Positions 24,604-33,644 are shown, counted from the stretch's first letter. The stretch is DNA of 64,000 nucleotides from Clostridiales bacterium UBA3758 (GCA_002371675.1 DFGE01000027.1:15557-79556); one strand, 5' to 3'. Notes: a model not told the origin generated them from the letters alone. Translations and numbers: made by a program.

Positions 24604-25715
24604 GAGACCTGAAGATCCTTCACGCGGCGGATCTGCACCTGGATTCGCCCTTCGAGGCGCTGCCCGCGGGCAAGGCGGCCATCCGCCGCAAGGAGCAGCG
24701 CGAGCTGCTCGCCGCCCTGGCGGAGCTGGCCGTGCGCGAGCAGGTAGACCTCGTGCTGCTCAGCGGCGACCTGCTCGACAGCGACAACACCTACCGCGAG
24801 ACCGGGGAGGACCTCGTCCGCTGCCTGCGCAGCATCCCCGCGCCGGTGTTCATCGCCCCGGGCAATCACGACTATTATTCCCCCAAATCACCCTACGCCC
24901 GCCTCAAGCTGCCGGAGAATGTCCACGTTTTCCGCACCGGAACCCCGCAGGGCTTCCCGCTGCACACGCTGGGCGTCATGGTCTACGGCGCGGCCTTCAC
25001 CGAAAAGCACGCCGGCCCCCTGCTGCGGGATTTCAGCGCGCCGAAGCGCGAGGGGATGCGGAATCTCCTGTGCATCCACGGCGAGGTCGGGGTCCGCGAT
25101 TCGCTCTATGACCCTATCTCCGAGGAGGAGCTCGCCCGCAGCGGCGTGGATTACGCGGCGCTCGGGCATATCCACAAGGCCAGCGGCCTCAGAAAAGCCG
25201 GGAACACCTGGTATTCCTGGCCGGGCTGCCCGGAAGGGCGCGGTTTTGACGAGACCGGCGAAAAGACCGTGAATCTCGTCGAGCTCAAAGGCGAGAGCTG
25301 CACGCTGCGCACCGTATCCATCGCGCAGCGGCGCTATGAGGAGCTGGAGATCGACGTCACGGGCACAGAGCCGCTGCTCGCTATCCACACCTCGCTGCCG
25401 GACGACACGGTCTGCGACGTGTACCGCCTCACGCTCACCGGCGAGGCGGAGACGGCGCCGGATCTCAACCATCTGCACCAGAATCTCGACGAGCTGTTCT
25501 TCGAGCTGCAGCTGCGCGACGAGACGAGGCTGCGCCGCAGCCTCTGGGAGGCGGCGGAAGAGGACACCCTGCGCGGCCTCTTCCTGCGGCGGCTGCAGGA
25601 GAAGCTCCGCGAGGCCCGCACGGAGGAAGAAAAACGCCGGATCGAGCAGGCGGCCCGCTGGGGACTCGCCGCGCTCGACAATGCCGAGGAGGTCGTACGC
25701 CATGATCATACGTAA
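24600..25715 (+). CDS. DNA repair exonuclease, YhaO/SbcD-like metallophosphoesterase
   Basis: Mre11/SbcD-type nuclease subunit, 371 residues. Phosphoesterase motifs are HAADLHLDSPF (~8-18), SGDLLDSDN, APGNHDYYSP, CIHGEVG and ALGHIHKASG, all in the expected order within the first ~215 residues. The C-terminal ~150 residues form the capping and partner-binding region. The start at 24600 overlaps the ymdB stop, and its end overlaps the ATPase gene by 14 bases. This matches the Bacillus YhaO-YhaN pair. I infer a DNA double-strand-end processing complex. Confidence 0.86.
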   Translation: MRDLKILHAADLHLDSPFEALPAGKAAIRRKEQRELLAALAELAVREQVDLVLLSGDLLDSDNTYRETGEDLVRCLRSIPAPVFIAPGNHDYYSPKSPYARLKLPENVHVFRTGTPQGFPLHTLGVMVYGAAFTEKHAGPLLRDFSAPKREGMRNLLCIHGEVGVRDSLYDPISEEELARSGVDYAALGHIHKASGLRKAGNTWYSWPGCPEGRGFDETGEKTVNLVELKGESCTLRTVSIAQRRYEELEIDVTGTEPLLAIHTSLPDDTVCDVYRLTLTGEAETAPDLNHLHQNLDELFFELQLRDETRLRRSLWEAAEEDTLRGLFLRRLQEKLREARTEEEKRRIEQAARWGLAALDNAEEVVRHDHT

Positions 25716-27657
25716 GCTGACGGCGTCCTTCGGCAAGCTCGAAAACGAGAGCCTGCGCTTTCACGACGGGCTTAACGTCATCTACGCCCCCAACGAGAGC
25801 GGCAAATCCACCTGGTGCGCCTTCATCCGCGCCATGCTCTACGGGGTGGATTCCTCCGAGCGCGAGCGGCGCGGCTACCTTCCGGACAAGCTGCGCTACG
25901 CGCCGTGGTCCGGCGCGCCCATGGAGGGGAGTATGGAGCTCACCTCCGACAACTGCAACATCACCATCACCCGCGCCACGCGGACGAAAAACGCCCCGAT
26001 GCGCGAGTTCAGTGCCTGTTATACGGGCACGACCGTCCCCGTCGAGGGGCTCAACGGCACGAACGCGGGCGAGGAGCTCACGGGCGTGAGTAAGGACGTC
26101 TTCCGGCGCAGCGCGTTCGTCGAGCAGGGCACCGTCGCCGTGACGGGCAGCCCGGAGCTGGAAAAGCGCATCAGCGCCATCGTCTCCACCGGGGAGGAGT
26201 CCGCCTCCTACACGGAGGCGGACGAGCGTCTGCGCGCCTGGCAGCGCAAGCGCCGCGCCAACCGCCGCGGCTTGCTGCCCGAGCTCGAGGGACGCATGGA
26301 TGAGGCACAGCGCCTGCTGGACGATCTCGACCGCGGGCTCGAGGACAAGCAGCAGCTTGAGGAGCAGCTCAAAAAGGCGCGCGCCGACTGCACCAAGCTC
26401 GAGGCCGCCGTCACCGAGACGCGCAAGCGCCAGCGCAAGGCCGCCCTGGAGGAACTCAACGCCGGCCGCGCCGAGCTCAAGGCAGTCAGCGAGGAGAATG
26501 ACGAGGCCATTGCTGCGCTCTCCCATCGCCGCGCGGAGCTGCGCGCCGGCCCCTTCGGGGACCGCAGCCCCCGCGAAGTCGAGGCCGAGATCAACGCTGA
26601 CCGCGCGAGGCTCGAGGAGCTGAATGCGCCCGCGCCGTCCAAGCGCATCCTGATCCCGACGGTGATCCTGTTCGTGCTTGCGGTGCTGGCCGCCGCGCTC
26701 TATGCGCCGCTCGACGCCATCGCCCTGGTCATCGCCGCGGGCGTCTTCTGTGTCGCGGCAGTGGCGCTGCTGATGCGCTATCTGCGCATGCGCCAGGACG
26801 ACCGCGCTGCCCGCGAGGAGAGCGCGGCGATCCTGCTCAAGTATAAGGTTGGCGAGGCGGAGGAGCTGGAGGGGCTGCTGCAGCGGCATCGCGCGCTCTG
26901 CGCCGAGGTCGTGCACGCCATGCGCGCCGAAGAGGCCAGCCGCGTCGCCTATGAGGAGGCCAAAGCGCAGCAGGAGCAGCGCGAGGCCAGAGCCATCTCT
27001 GCGCTGGACTTCAGCTCCGGCAGCAGCGACGCCGCCCGCCTCGGCCGCGCATTGGCCGCGGCCCGCGCCAACGTGGAGGCGCTCTCCGGCCGCATCGCGA
27101 GCCTCGAGGGCAGGCTCTCCACCCTCGGCGATCCCCTGGTGCTCTCCTCGAGCCTGAGCTTTATGCGCGAGGAATACGACCAGCTGCAGGAGGAGTACGA
27201 CGCGCTCTCCCTCGCGGTGGACACCCTGCGCGACGCCGACGCGGAGATCCAGAGCCGCTTTTCGCCGGAGCTCGGGCGCGTCGCCTCCCGGTACATGTCC
27301 GCCGTCACGGGCGGGCGCTACGAGGATGTGCTCCTGAACCGCGATTTCACCGCCCGCACCCGCACACGGGACGACATCGTGGCGCGCGACTCGGAATATC
27401 TCAGCGCCGGGACGCTCGACCTGCTGTATCTCGCGGTGCGCCTGGCGGTCTGCGAGCTGGCGCTCCCGGAGGGCGAGCCCTGCCCGCTCATCATCGACGA
27501 CGCGCTGGTGAACCTCGACGAGACGCGCTACGCCCAGGCGATCGAGCTGCTCAAGCAGATCGCAAGGCAGCGCCAGGTCATCCTCTTTACCTGCCGCCAG
27601 CCGGAGGCACCGGCCGCTTCGGAGCAGCCTGCGCTGCCCGCTCCCGGACGCGGGTGA
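25702..27657 (+). CDS. SMC/Rad50-like ATPase, YhaN/SbcC-like
   Basis: A 651-residue partner of the upstream nuclease. Walker A APNESGKST (~residues 31-39) sits in a Rad50-type N-lobe (MIIRKLTASFGKLENESL). Long coiled-coil arms (~185-310, ~375-520) are interrupted by two adjacent hydrophobic helices (ILIPTVILFVLAVLAAALYA and IALVIAAGVFCVAAVALLM), a feature of YhaN-type proteins that suggests membrane tethering. The C-lobe has signature-like SAGTLDLLYLAVRLAV and Walker B CPLIIDDALVNLDE. AGGAGG precedes the ATG. The operon ends at the terminator at 27702. Confidence 0.85.
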   Translation: MIIRKLTASFGKLENESLRFHDGLNVIYAPNESGKSTWCAFIRAMLYGVDSSERERRGYLPDKLRYAPWSGAPMEGSMELTSDNCNITITRATRTKNAPMREFSACYTGTTVPVEGLNGTNAGEELTGVSKDVFRRSAFVEQGTVAVTGSPELEKRISAIVSTGEESASYTEADERLRAWQRKRRANRRGLLPELEGRMDEAQRLLDDLDRGLEDKQQLEEQLKKARADCTKLEAAVTETRKRQRKAALEELNAGRAELKAVSEENDEAIAALSHRRAELRAGPFGDRSPREVEAEINADRARLEELNAPAPSKRILIPTVILFVLAVLAAALYAPLDAIALVIAAGVFCVAAVALLMRYLRMRQDDRAAREESAAILLKYKVGEAEELEGLLQRHRALCAEVVHAMRAEEASRVAYEEAKAQQEQREARAISALDFSSGSSDAARLGRALAAARANVEALSGRIASLEGRLSTLGDPLVLSSSLSFMREEYDQLQEEYDALSLAVDTLRDADAEIQSRFSPELGRVASRYMSAVTGGRYEDVLLNRDFTARTRTRDDIVARDSEYLSAGTLDLLYLAVRLAVCELALPEGEPCPLIIDDALVNLDETRYAQAIELLKQIARQRQVILFTCRQPEAPAASEQPALPAPGRG

Positions 27658-27701
27658 ACGGCAGGCCGCGCCACGCGGCAGGGATACAGACAAGGATACA
27701 A

Positions 27702-27737
27702 AAATGCCCCACGGTTTTTTAATACCGTGGGGCATTT
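27702..27737. terminator. Bidirectional terminator between yhaN-like gene and rnfA
   Basis: AAATGCCCCACGG (27702-27714) pairs with CCGTGGGGCATTT (27725-27737). It serves both the plus-strand operon and, 18 bases after the rnfA stop, the minus-strand rnf operon. It therefore marks the true end of the rnf operon. Confidence 0.88.
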
Positions 27738-27755
27738 CTTTGCCTTTTGGCGGGT

Positions 27756-28301
27756 TTACTTGAATGCCAGCAGAGCCATCGAGATGATGCCGGCCGCGAG
27801 CAGGGAGCCGGGCAGGCCGCGGAAGGCCTTTGGCATACGGTCGGGCTGGATGCGTCTCTCCACGCCGGACATCAGGAAGAGCGCAGCGAGGAAGCCGAGA
27901 CCCACGCCGAGGGCGGCCAGCAGCGCCTCGATATAGCTGAGGGACGCCGCCTCGACGCTCATGCCGAGCACGACGCTGTTGAGCGCGACGAGCGGGAAGA
28001 AAGCGCCGAAGGACTTTTTGAAGATCGCCCCAAGCAGATACACCAGCACGAGGATCACGGCCACGGCGCACAGCAGGCTAAGGAACTCGAGCCCGAGCGG
28101 CGCGAGCACGAGGTTCTGCAGCGGCCAGAGGATCGCCGTGGCGAGCAGGGTGACGATGGCGACGGCGAGGCCCATGACCAGGAGCTTCTGCCCCTTCTTG
28201 GCCCAGCCGAGCAGCGGCGTGAGGCCGAGGAACTTCTCAAAGGCGTAGTTGTTGGCCAGCACGCCCGCGAGGATCAGCAGAATAACGGTTTTCACATCCA
28301 T
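27756..28301 (-). CDS. rnfA: Rnf complex subunit RnfA
   Basis: Integral membrane subunit of the ion-pumping ferredoxin:NAD+ oxidoreductase, 181 residues and six helices. ILLILAGVLANNYAFEKFLGLTP is the family N-terminus, and the half-membrane iron-sulfur cysteine region found in some homologs is not conspicuous. It pairs with RnfE as a homologous inverted-topology partner. The ATG at 28301 follows AAGGAG. It is the last gene of the operon: a terminator follows at once, where most clostridial clusters have rnfB. Confidence 0.93.
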   Translation of the reverse strand: MDVKTVILLILAGVLANNYAFEKFLGLTPLLGWAKKGQKLLVMGLAVAIVTLLATAILWPLQNLVLAPLGLEFLSLLCAVAVILVLVYLLGAIFKKSFGAFFPLVALNSVVLGMSVEAASLSYIEALLAALGVGLGFLAALFLMSGVERRIQPDRMPKAFRGLPGSLLAAGIISMALLAFK

Positions 28302-28304
28302 GGC

Positions 28305-28910
28305 TTATTCTCCTTCCCCGGCATTGGCAGCCGCGGCGCCGGTGAAGCCCTCGAGTGAGAGCCTGGCCGGGAATAGCTTGTTGACGACGGCGGCGACGAT
28401 CGCGTAGATCACCAGTCCGCCGGGAGCGGAGAGCAGCAGGGAAATGCTGTGCTCCTTGAGGAAGGGGATCTCCAGCCCGGCGAAGCTGCCCGCGCCGAAG
28501 AGCTCGCGCAGCGCGGACGTCACGAAGAGCAGCACGATGAAGCCCAGCCCGGAGAGAAGCGCGGTCTTGACAGAGGGGCGCTCGGCCTGGCTGAACACCA
28601 GCAGATCGACCGCAACGACGGCGGCATAGAGTCCGAGCATGGCGGCCATCGCGGGCAGATAGGCCTGCAGGAACATCCTGGCGAGCGAGGCGAAGCCCGC
28701 GGTCACCAGCAGCGCGGCGGGGACCTTCGCCCCCTCGGGGAGGAGCTTTTTGAGCGCCAGCATGACGAGGGCGGAGAGCAGCATCACGACGGTGACGGTG
28801 CAGCCCATGGTCAGCGCGCCGCGCACGTCCGCGGTCGCGCCCAGGGCGGGCGTCGCGCCGAGGAAGAGCAGCAGCATCGGGTCAAAGCTCAGCTTTTTGG
28901 TTTCGTTCAT
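28305..28910 (-). CDS. rnfE: Rnf complex subunit RnfE
   Basis: Membrane subunit of the Rnf complex, homologous to RnfA (201 residues, about six helices). Diagnostic pieces are MLLLFLGATPALGATADVRGALTMG near the start and LGFIVLLFVTSALRELFGAGSF. The start codon overlaps the rnfG stop (ATGA at 28907-28910), and it ends 3 bases before rnfA, so translation is tightly coupled. Confidence 0.93.
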   Translation of the reverse strand: MNETKKLSFDPMLLLFLGATPALGATADVRGALTMGCTVTVVMLLSALVMLALKKLLPEGAKVPAALLVTAGFASLARMFLQAYLPAMAAMLGLYAAVVAVDLLVFSQAERPSVKTALLSGLGFIVLLFVTSALRELFGAGSFAGLEIPFLKEHSISLLLSAPGGLVIYAIVAAVVNKLFPARLSLEGFTGAAAANAGEGE

Positions 28911-30181
28911 GCGTCCAGCCCTCCATTCTCTTTGAGTGCGGCGAAGGCGGCGAACACGTCTTCGGTGGCGAGCTTCACGGCGTTGGAGCTCACAGTGGCG
29001 GTGGCAATCAGCGCCTCATCTCCGCTGAAGCTGTCCCCGGTAAGACCCGTGAAGCCGGCGCGGTAAGCCTCGGCATCCATTCCGGCGAAGTTCGTGAAGT
29101 ACTCCTCCTCCTGGATGAGCTTGTTGGCCGTCATCGCGGCGATGGCGCCGTTTTCATCGAGCACATAGTAGGTGCAGATCGCCTCGGCGAAGCCGCGCGT
29201 GCGCGCCGCAAGGCCGTAGAACACGCCGTCCGCGGTCTCGATGCGGTAGGCGCCGACGACGGAGTTGACAGTCTCGAGCGGCAGCGCCGTGATAACGGCG
29301 TCGTCCGCAGTGAGGCTCTGGAAGCGCTTCAGGTCGGAATCGGTGAAGGGAGAGAGCTCCGCGGCGACGGAGGCCGCGACAGCGGCTTTGACCGCGTCGC
29401 CGAGGCGGGCGGTAGCGTCGCCGCCCTCCGCGTCGTAGGCCTTGAGCGCGCCGGCGACATTGGCGAGCACCAGCAGCTTCTCCTCGCCGTTGTTCACGAC
29501 ATAAGCAGCGCCGGAGCCGACGTCCGCCTTGGCGCCGGAGAGCAGGGTCTCACCGTCCACGGCGATCTCCTCGGTGTTGGAGGCGAGGTGCGGCGCGACG
29601 ACGGGGATCAGCTCGCGCAGGAGCTGCTCCTCACCCTTGACGCCCTCGGCCACGAGGCCGTTGGCGATCAGGGCCTGGAAGCCGTCGGCGATCGCGTTCT
29701 TGAAGGCACCGGAGGAGTAGGTCACGCCGGCCACGAGGGAGACGTCCGCCAGAGCGGAATCCTGTCCCACATAGCTGAGCGGGTAGCTCTCCACGCCCAT
29801 GTCCTTGGTGTCGGGATAGGCGTCCACCTGCGCGCCGGTGATCTTGCCCTCGGCGTCCACGCCGAAGGAGATCTCAATGGGCTCGCCGGTGTAGCCCTCG
29901 GTGGTGGCCAGGCGCAGGGCGTAGCCCTTGCCGTCGGTCTCGCGGTAGATGCTCTGCACGGTCGCGGGCACATCCCGGAGCGCGGAGGCGGCGGGATCGG
30001 CCGCGGAATAGACAGCCTCAAAGCCCTTGGCCTCGGGCATCACAGCGAAGAGCGGCGCAAGTTCCGCAGCGTTGTTGTTGGCGGCGATGCGCTCACCGGC
30101 GATGGCGTTCATGCCGAAGAGCAGTCCCGAGAACACCGCAAAGATCAGCAGCAGCGAGAGGATGGATTTGATTTTGTTCAT
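28907..30181 (-). CDS. rnfG: RnfG-like subunit with two FMN-binding-type domains
   Basis: Membrane-anchored, externally exposed flavin subunit. An N-terminal helix (MNKIKSILSLLLIFAVFSGLLFG) is followed by two FMN-bind-like units. The first (~75-170) ends VAGVTYSSGAF and the second (~300-415) ends IATATVSSNAV. Both keep the Thr that ApbE flavinylates in the canonical S-G-A-T motif, but the preceding Ser-Gly is altered. At 424 residues it is about twice the usual RnfG length (~200). GGAGG lies 8 bases before the ATG at 30181. Whether one or both domains carry FMN is unknown. Confidence 0.85.
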   Translation of the reverse strand: MNKIKSILSLLLIFAVFSGLLFGMNAIAGERIAANNNAAELAPLFAVMPEAKGFEAVYSAADPAASALRDVPATVQSIYRETDGKGYALRLATTEGYTGEPIEISFGVDAEGKITGAQVDAYPDTKDMGVESYPLSYVGQDSALADVSLVAGVTYSSGAFKNAIADGFQALIANGLVAEGVKGEEQLLRELIPVVAPHLASNTEEIAVDGETLLSGAKADVGSGAAYVVNNGEEKLLVLANVAGALKAYDAEGGDATARLGDAVKAAVAASVAAELSPFTDSDLKRFQSLTADDAVITALPLETVNSVVGAYRIETADGVFYGLAARTRGFAEAICTYYVLDENGAIAAMTANKLIQEEEYFTNFAGMDAEAYRAGFTGLTGDSFSGDEALIATATVSSNAVKLATEDVFAAFAALKENGGLDA

Positions 30182-30182
30182 C

Positions 30183-31121
30183 TCATACACCTCCCAACGG
30201 TTTGATGCGGGTGAGCTCCTCAAGATAGGGGGTGAGGAGGTTCATCAGCAGGATGGAGAAGGAGACGCCCTCGGGGTAGCCGAAGAACTTGCGGATCACG
30301 AAGGTGATGAGGCCGCAGCCCAAGGCAAAGAGCAGGCGCCCCCTGGCGTTGATCGGCGTGCTGGCATAGTCGGTGGCCATGAAGACGGCGCCGAGCAGCA
30401 GGCCGCCGGTCAGCACCTCGCAGAGGGCGATCTGCGCCCCGTCGGAGATGAGGTAGCAGAGGAAGACGACGGCCGTGAAGATGACCGGGGTCTGCCAGCT
30501 GATGACCTTGCGCAGCAGCAGGTAGGCAAAGCCGAGCAGCAGGGCGAGCGAGCATGTCTCGCCGATGGCGCCGCCGTAGACGCCGAGGAAGAGATCGCCG
30601 AGGGAGGGGACGCCCTCCGCGCCATTGGCGAGCAGCTCCAGCGGGGTCGCGGAGCTCACAGCGTCCGCCGCCGCGCCGAAGAGCGGAGCGGGGGCTGCGC
30701 CGCCGGCCACGGTGCCGGAGAAGGCGAGCAGCAGGAACACGCGGCCCGCGATGGCGGGGTTGGCGAAGTTCCGGCCGATTCCGCCGAAGGCGCATTTGAC
30801 GAGCACGATGGCGAATACGGAGCCGAGCGCGCACTGCCAGAGGGGCACGTTCACGCTCAGATTCAGGCCCAGCAGCAGGCCCGTGACCACGGCGCTCAGA
30901 TCGCCCACGCTCTGTTTTTTGCGGGCGATGAGGTTAAAGAGAAATTCTGCGATCACCGCGCTCAAAACGCAGGTGAGGAGGACCCAGAGAGCCTTGATCC
31001 CGAAGATGAGCACGCCGGCGACGCTCGCGGGGAGCAGCGCCAGGATCACGTCCAGCATGATCCGTCTGTCTTGCGCGCCGCTGTGGATATGGGGGCCGGA
31101 GGACATGACGAGCTGTTCCAT
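30183..31121 (-). CDS. rnfD: Rnf complex subunit RnfD
   Basis: Membrane flavoprotein subunit, 312 residues with about ten helices. The covalent-FMN attachment motif is ADAVSSATPLELL, where the Thr of SSAT is the expected flavinylation site of ApbE. Family landmarks include SSGPHIHSG at the N-terminus, FGGIGRNFANPAIAGR and VFMATDYASTPINARGR. GGAGG precedes the ATG. It lies one base after the rnfG start region and directly follows rnfC. Confidence 0.95.
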   Translation of the reverse strand: MEQLVMSSGPHIHSGAQDRRIMLDVILALLPASVAGVLIFGIKALWVLLTCVLSAVIAEFLFNLIARKKQSVGDLSAVVTGLLLGLNLSVNVPLWQCALGSVFAIVLVKCAFGGIGRNFANPAIAGRVFLLLAFSGTVAGGAAPAPLFGAAADAVSSATPLELLANGAEGVPSLGDLFLGVYGGAIGETCSLALLLGFAYLLLRKVISWQTPVIFTAVVFLCYLISDGAQIALCEVLTGGLLLGAVFMATDYASTPINARGRLLFALGCGLITFVIRKFFGYPEGVSFSILLMNLLTPYLEELTRIKPLGGV

Positions 31122-31124
31122 GGC

Positions 31125-32468
31125 TTATTTTCCTCCTTCCTTGTGATTCTTTTCCCAGCCGCGGAGAAAGCCCATGGCGGCGGTGTTGGTCTCCGCCAGA
31201 GGCAGATGCGCCGGGCAGACATAGCTGCAGCAGCCGCACTGCATGCAGACCTTGACCTGCTCCTTCTGCAGAAGGGCGGCGCGCTGATCCTCATCCTCCA
31301 GTTCCATGGCGCGGTAGAAGGCGGTGGGGATCAGACCCAGCGGGCAGACGGCCGCGCAGCGGCCGCAGTGGATGCAGGAGCTGGGAGCGGTCTTTTGGGC
31401 GTCCTTGCGGTTCATGACGATCACCGCGTTGGTGGCCTTCAGGATCGCCGCGTCCATGGACTCCTGGGGCTTGCCCATCATGGCGCCGCCGAAGAGGATC
31501 TTGCCCGGCTCCTCCTTCAGCCCGCCGCAGGCCTCCACCACGTCGCGCACGGTGCAGCCGATGGGAACGATCAGGTTCTTGGGCTCCTTCACGGCGGAGC
31601 CGTCCACGGTGATGATGCGCTCCACCATGGGCATGCCGGTGACAAAGTACTCCGCCATCTTCACGAGGGAGGAGACGTTGATGATGATGACGCCCAGCGA
31701 AGCCAGACGCTGGCCCTTCTCCACCACCTTGCCGGTGGCGTTGTAGAGCAGCACCTGCTTGGCACCCTGGGGATAAACGCTGCTCAGGGGCATGATCTTC
31801 ACGGCGGGATCGTCCTTGAAGCGCTCCGTGAGCTGCTGGATGGCGTCGGGCTTGTTCTCCTCGATGCCGAGGATGAACTCCTCGCTGCCCAGGAACTCCT
31901 TAAGCAGCTCCACGCCCTTCTGGATCAGCTCGCCCTGCTCCAGCATGACACGGTGGTCGGCTGTGATGAAGGGCTCGCACTCGGCGCCGTTGATGAGCAC
32001 GGTGCTGATGTGGGCCTTCTGCGCGGCGGAAAGCTTGGCCCACACAGGGTAGGCCGCGCCGCCCAGACCCACCACGCCGCTGTCGCGCACGCACTGGAGA
32101 AATTCGTCCAGATTCGTGGGATGGGGGATCTGCAGCTCGGGACACTTTTCCATCCTGCCGTCGCTCTCGATGCGGATGGCGGTGCCTTTCGCGCCGCCCA
32201 TGGCGTAGGGCTCGATGGCCTTCACCGTGCCGGAGACAGACGCGTGGATGTGGGAGCTGCCGCGGTCCTTTTCCCGCCCGATCATCTGGCCGACCGTCAC
32301 ATGGTCGCCGACCTGGACGACAGGCTCGGACGCAGTGGCGGAGTGGGCGTTCATCGGGGAGAGGGGCAGCAGCACTTCCTTGGGGATGGGCATGCGCACG
32401 GCGGCCATGCCGGCCGTGCTTTTGTAGTGGGGTAATTTCAGGCTCGAGATGCTTTTTTTGAATCTCAA
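31125..32468 (-). CDS. rnfC: Rnf complex subunit RnfC (NADH-dehydrogenase-like)
   Basis: Peripheral cytoplasmic subunit that exchanges electrons with NAD(H), 447 residues. The biotinyl-lipoyl-like N-terminal domain (VQVGDHVTVGQMIG) and the NuoF-like Rossmann/FMN region (GLGGAAYPVWAKL, INGAECEPFITAD) are present. Two [4Fe-4S] motifs lie near the C-terminus: CIHCGRCAAVCP and CMQCGCCSYVCP. The start is TTG at 32468, supported by AAGGAGG 8 bases upstream. First gene of the rnfCDGEA run; apbE lies 53 bases before it, with a small hairpin between. Confidence 0.95.
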   Translation of the reverse strand: MRFKKSISSLKLPHYKSTAGMAAVRMPIPKEVLLPLSPMNAHSATASEPVVQVGDHVTVGQMIGREKDRGSSHIHASVSGTVKAIEPYAMGGAKGTAIRIESDGRMEKCPELQIPHPTNLDEFLQCVRDSGVVGLGGAAYPVWAKLSAAQKAHISTVLINGAECEPFITADHRVMLEQGELIQKGVELLKEFLGSEEFILGIEENKPDAIQQLTERFKDDPAVKIMPLSSVYPQGAKQVLLYNATGKVVEKGQRLASLGVIIINVSSLVKMAEYFVTGMPMVERIITVDGSAVKEPKNLIVPIGCTVRDVVEACGGLKEEPGKILFGGAMMGKPQESMDAAILKATNAVIVMNRKDAQKTAPSSCIHCGRCAAVCPLGLIPTAFYRAMELEDEDQRAALLQKEQVKVCMQCGCCSYVCPAHLPLAETNTAAMGFLRGWEKNHKEGGK

Positions 32469-32521
32469 ATTTACCGCCTCCTTGGAATATTTGGCGCTTT
32501 CAAAGCGCCGTTTGCAGGGCT

Positions 32522-33568
32522 TCAGGGTTCGTTTGCCTCTTCGATCAGCGCGGCAAAGCCGGGGGAGCTGCGGACGCTTCCGTCCGGGAAGATCCAGCAG
32601 GCCTCCACGCCCTCGAGCGAGGCGACCAGCGCGCTGCTCTCCTCGTAGTCCATGCAGAACAGGGCGGTGGAGAGCGCGTCTGCCAGGCCGCTGTCCCCGG
32701 CGAGCACGGTGATCGAGGCATAGCAGTCCGCGGGGTACAGGCTGTCCGGGTCGATGATGTGATGGTAGCGCGTGCCGGCCGCAGTGAAATAGCGCTCGTA
32801 GACGCCGGAGCTCACGCAGGCGACGTCCGCGATGCAGATGTGCAGCGCAAAGGCCCCCTCGGGCTCCAGCGGATCGCGGATGCCGGTGGACCAGCCGCTG
32901 CCGTCGGGCCGCGTGCCGATCGCGCGGATGTTTCCGCCGATGTTGAGCACATAGCCATCCGCGCCGCGCGCACGCAGCGCTTCTGCGGCACGCTCGACTG
33001 CGTAGCCCTTGCCGAAGGCGCCCACGTCGATGGCGGCCTCGGGATCGCGGATACGCGCGGTTCCCGCCTCCGGGTCGATCTCCAGCAGATCGATGCCCGT
33101 GTGCCGGGCGGCCTCCCGCAGCTGCTCGTCGCTCGGGACATAGGCGGCGGCGGGATCGGCCGAAGCGGCCTCGCGCGCCTCATGCCAGAGCCGCAGTACG
33201 GAGCCGAGCATCACGTTCATCTGACCGTTCGTGAGCGTGTACATGTCCTTTGCCTCCTGCAGGAAGGCGAGCAACTCGTCCTCGAGCGGCACGCTCTCGC
33301 CGGCCAGGCGGTTGAGCGTGCAGAGGTTGTTCATGTCCGCGTATTCATGGTAGATGTCGAACAGGCGGTGATAGCGGCCGAGCGTCTCGCTGGCGGCGGC
33401 GCAGTTGGCGTCGAAGGCCTTGTCGGAGTCTCCCGCGTAGCTGAAGACATAAGAGACCGTGTCGAAATACGTGAAATAGGACTTGCCCTTCGGCTCGGGG
33501 TTTTTCTGCTTTCCGCAGCCGCTCAGGCAGATCAGCGCGGCCAGGAGCAGGGCGATGCAGCGCTTCAA
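32522..33568 (-). CDS. apbE: FAD:protein FMN transferase (flavin transferase, lipoprotein)
   Basis: Attaches FMN covalently to Thr residues of extracytoplasmic flavoproteins such as RnfD and RnfG. KRCIALLLAALICLSGC is a lipoprotein signal. The ApbE core shows FDTVSYVF, DVGAFGKGYAVE, NIGGNIRAIG, the HHIIDP motif and the metal-binding D/S segment GLADALSTALF. It starts with TTG at 33568, with AAGGAG 9 bases upstream. Its position just upstream of rnfC fits supply of flavin to the complex and perhaps to the neighbouring lipoprotein. Confidence 0.94.
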   Translation of the reverse strand: MKRCIALLLAALICLSGCGKQKNPEPKGKSYFTYFDTVSYVFSYAGDSDKAFDANCAAASETLGRYHRLFDIYHEYADMNNLCTLNRLAGESVPLEDELLAFLQEAKDMYTLTNGQMNVMLGSVLRLWHEAREAASADPAAAYVPSDEQLREAARHTGIDLLEIDPEAGTARIRDPEAAIDVGAFGKGYAVERAAEALRARGADGYVLNIGGNIRAIGTRPDGSGWSTGIRDPLEPEGAFALHICIADVACVSSGVYERYFTAAGTRYHHIIDPDSLYPADCYASITVLAGDSGLADALSTALFCMDYEESSALVASLEGVEACWIFPDGSVRSSPGFAALIEEANEP

Positions 33569-33590
33569 ATGGCGTTTCTCCTTCTCTTGA

Positions 33591-33624
33591 AAAACGGCAA
33601 GCCGGTCGGATGGCCGGCTTGCCG
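33591..33624 (-). terminator. Terminator after the repeat lipoprotein gene
   Basis: CGGCAAGCCGG (33595-33605) pairs with CCGGCTTGCCG (33614-33624); on the minus strand a TTTT run follows. It separates the lipoprotein gene from apbE, so partial read-through or a second promoter must serve apbE-rnf. Confidence 0.75.
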
Positions 33625-33644
33625 GGTGGTTTTGCTTTTGCTGT

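Noticed and set aside
25465..28071. ~870-codon open frame opposite the YhaO/YhaN-like genes
   Set aside because: Antisense to two genes with intact ATPase and nuclease motifs; no recognisable domain and it crosses the 27702 terminator.
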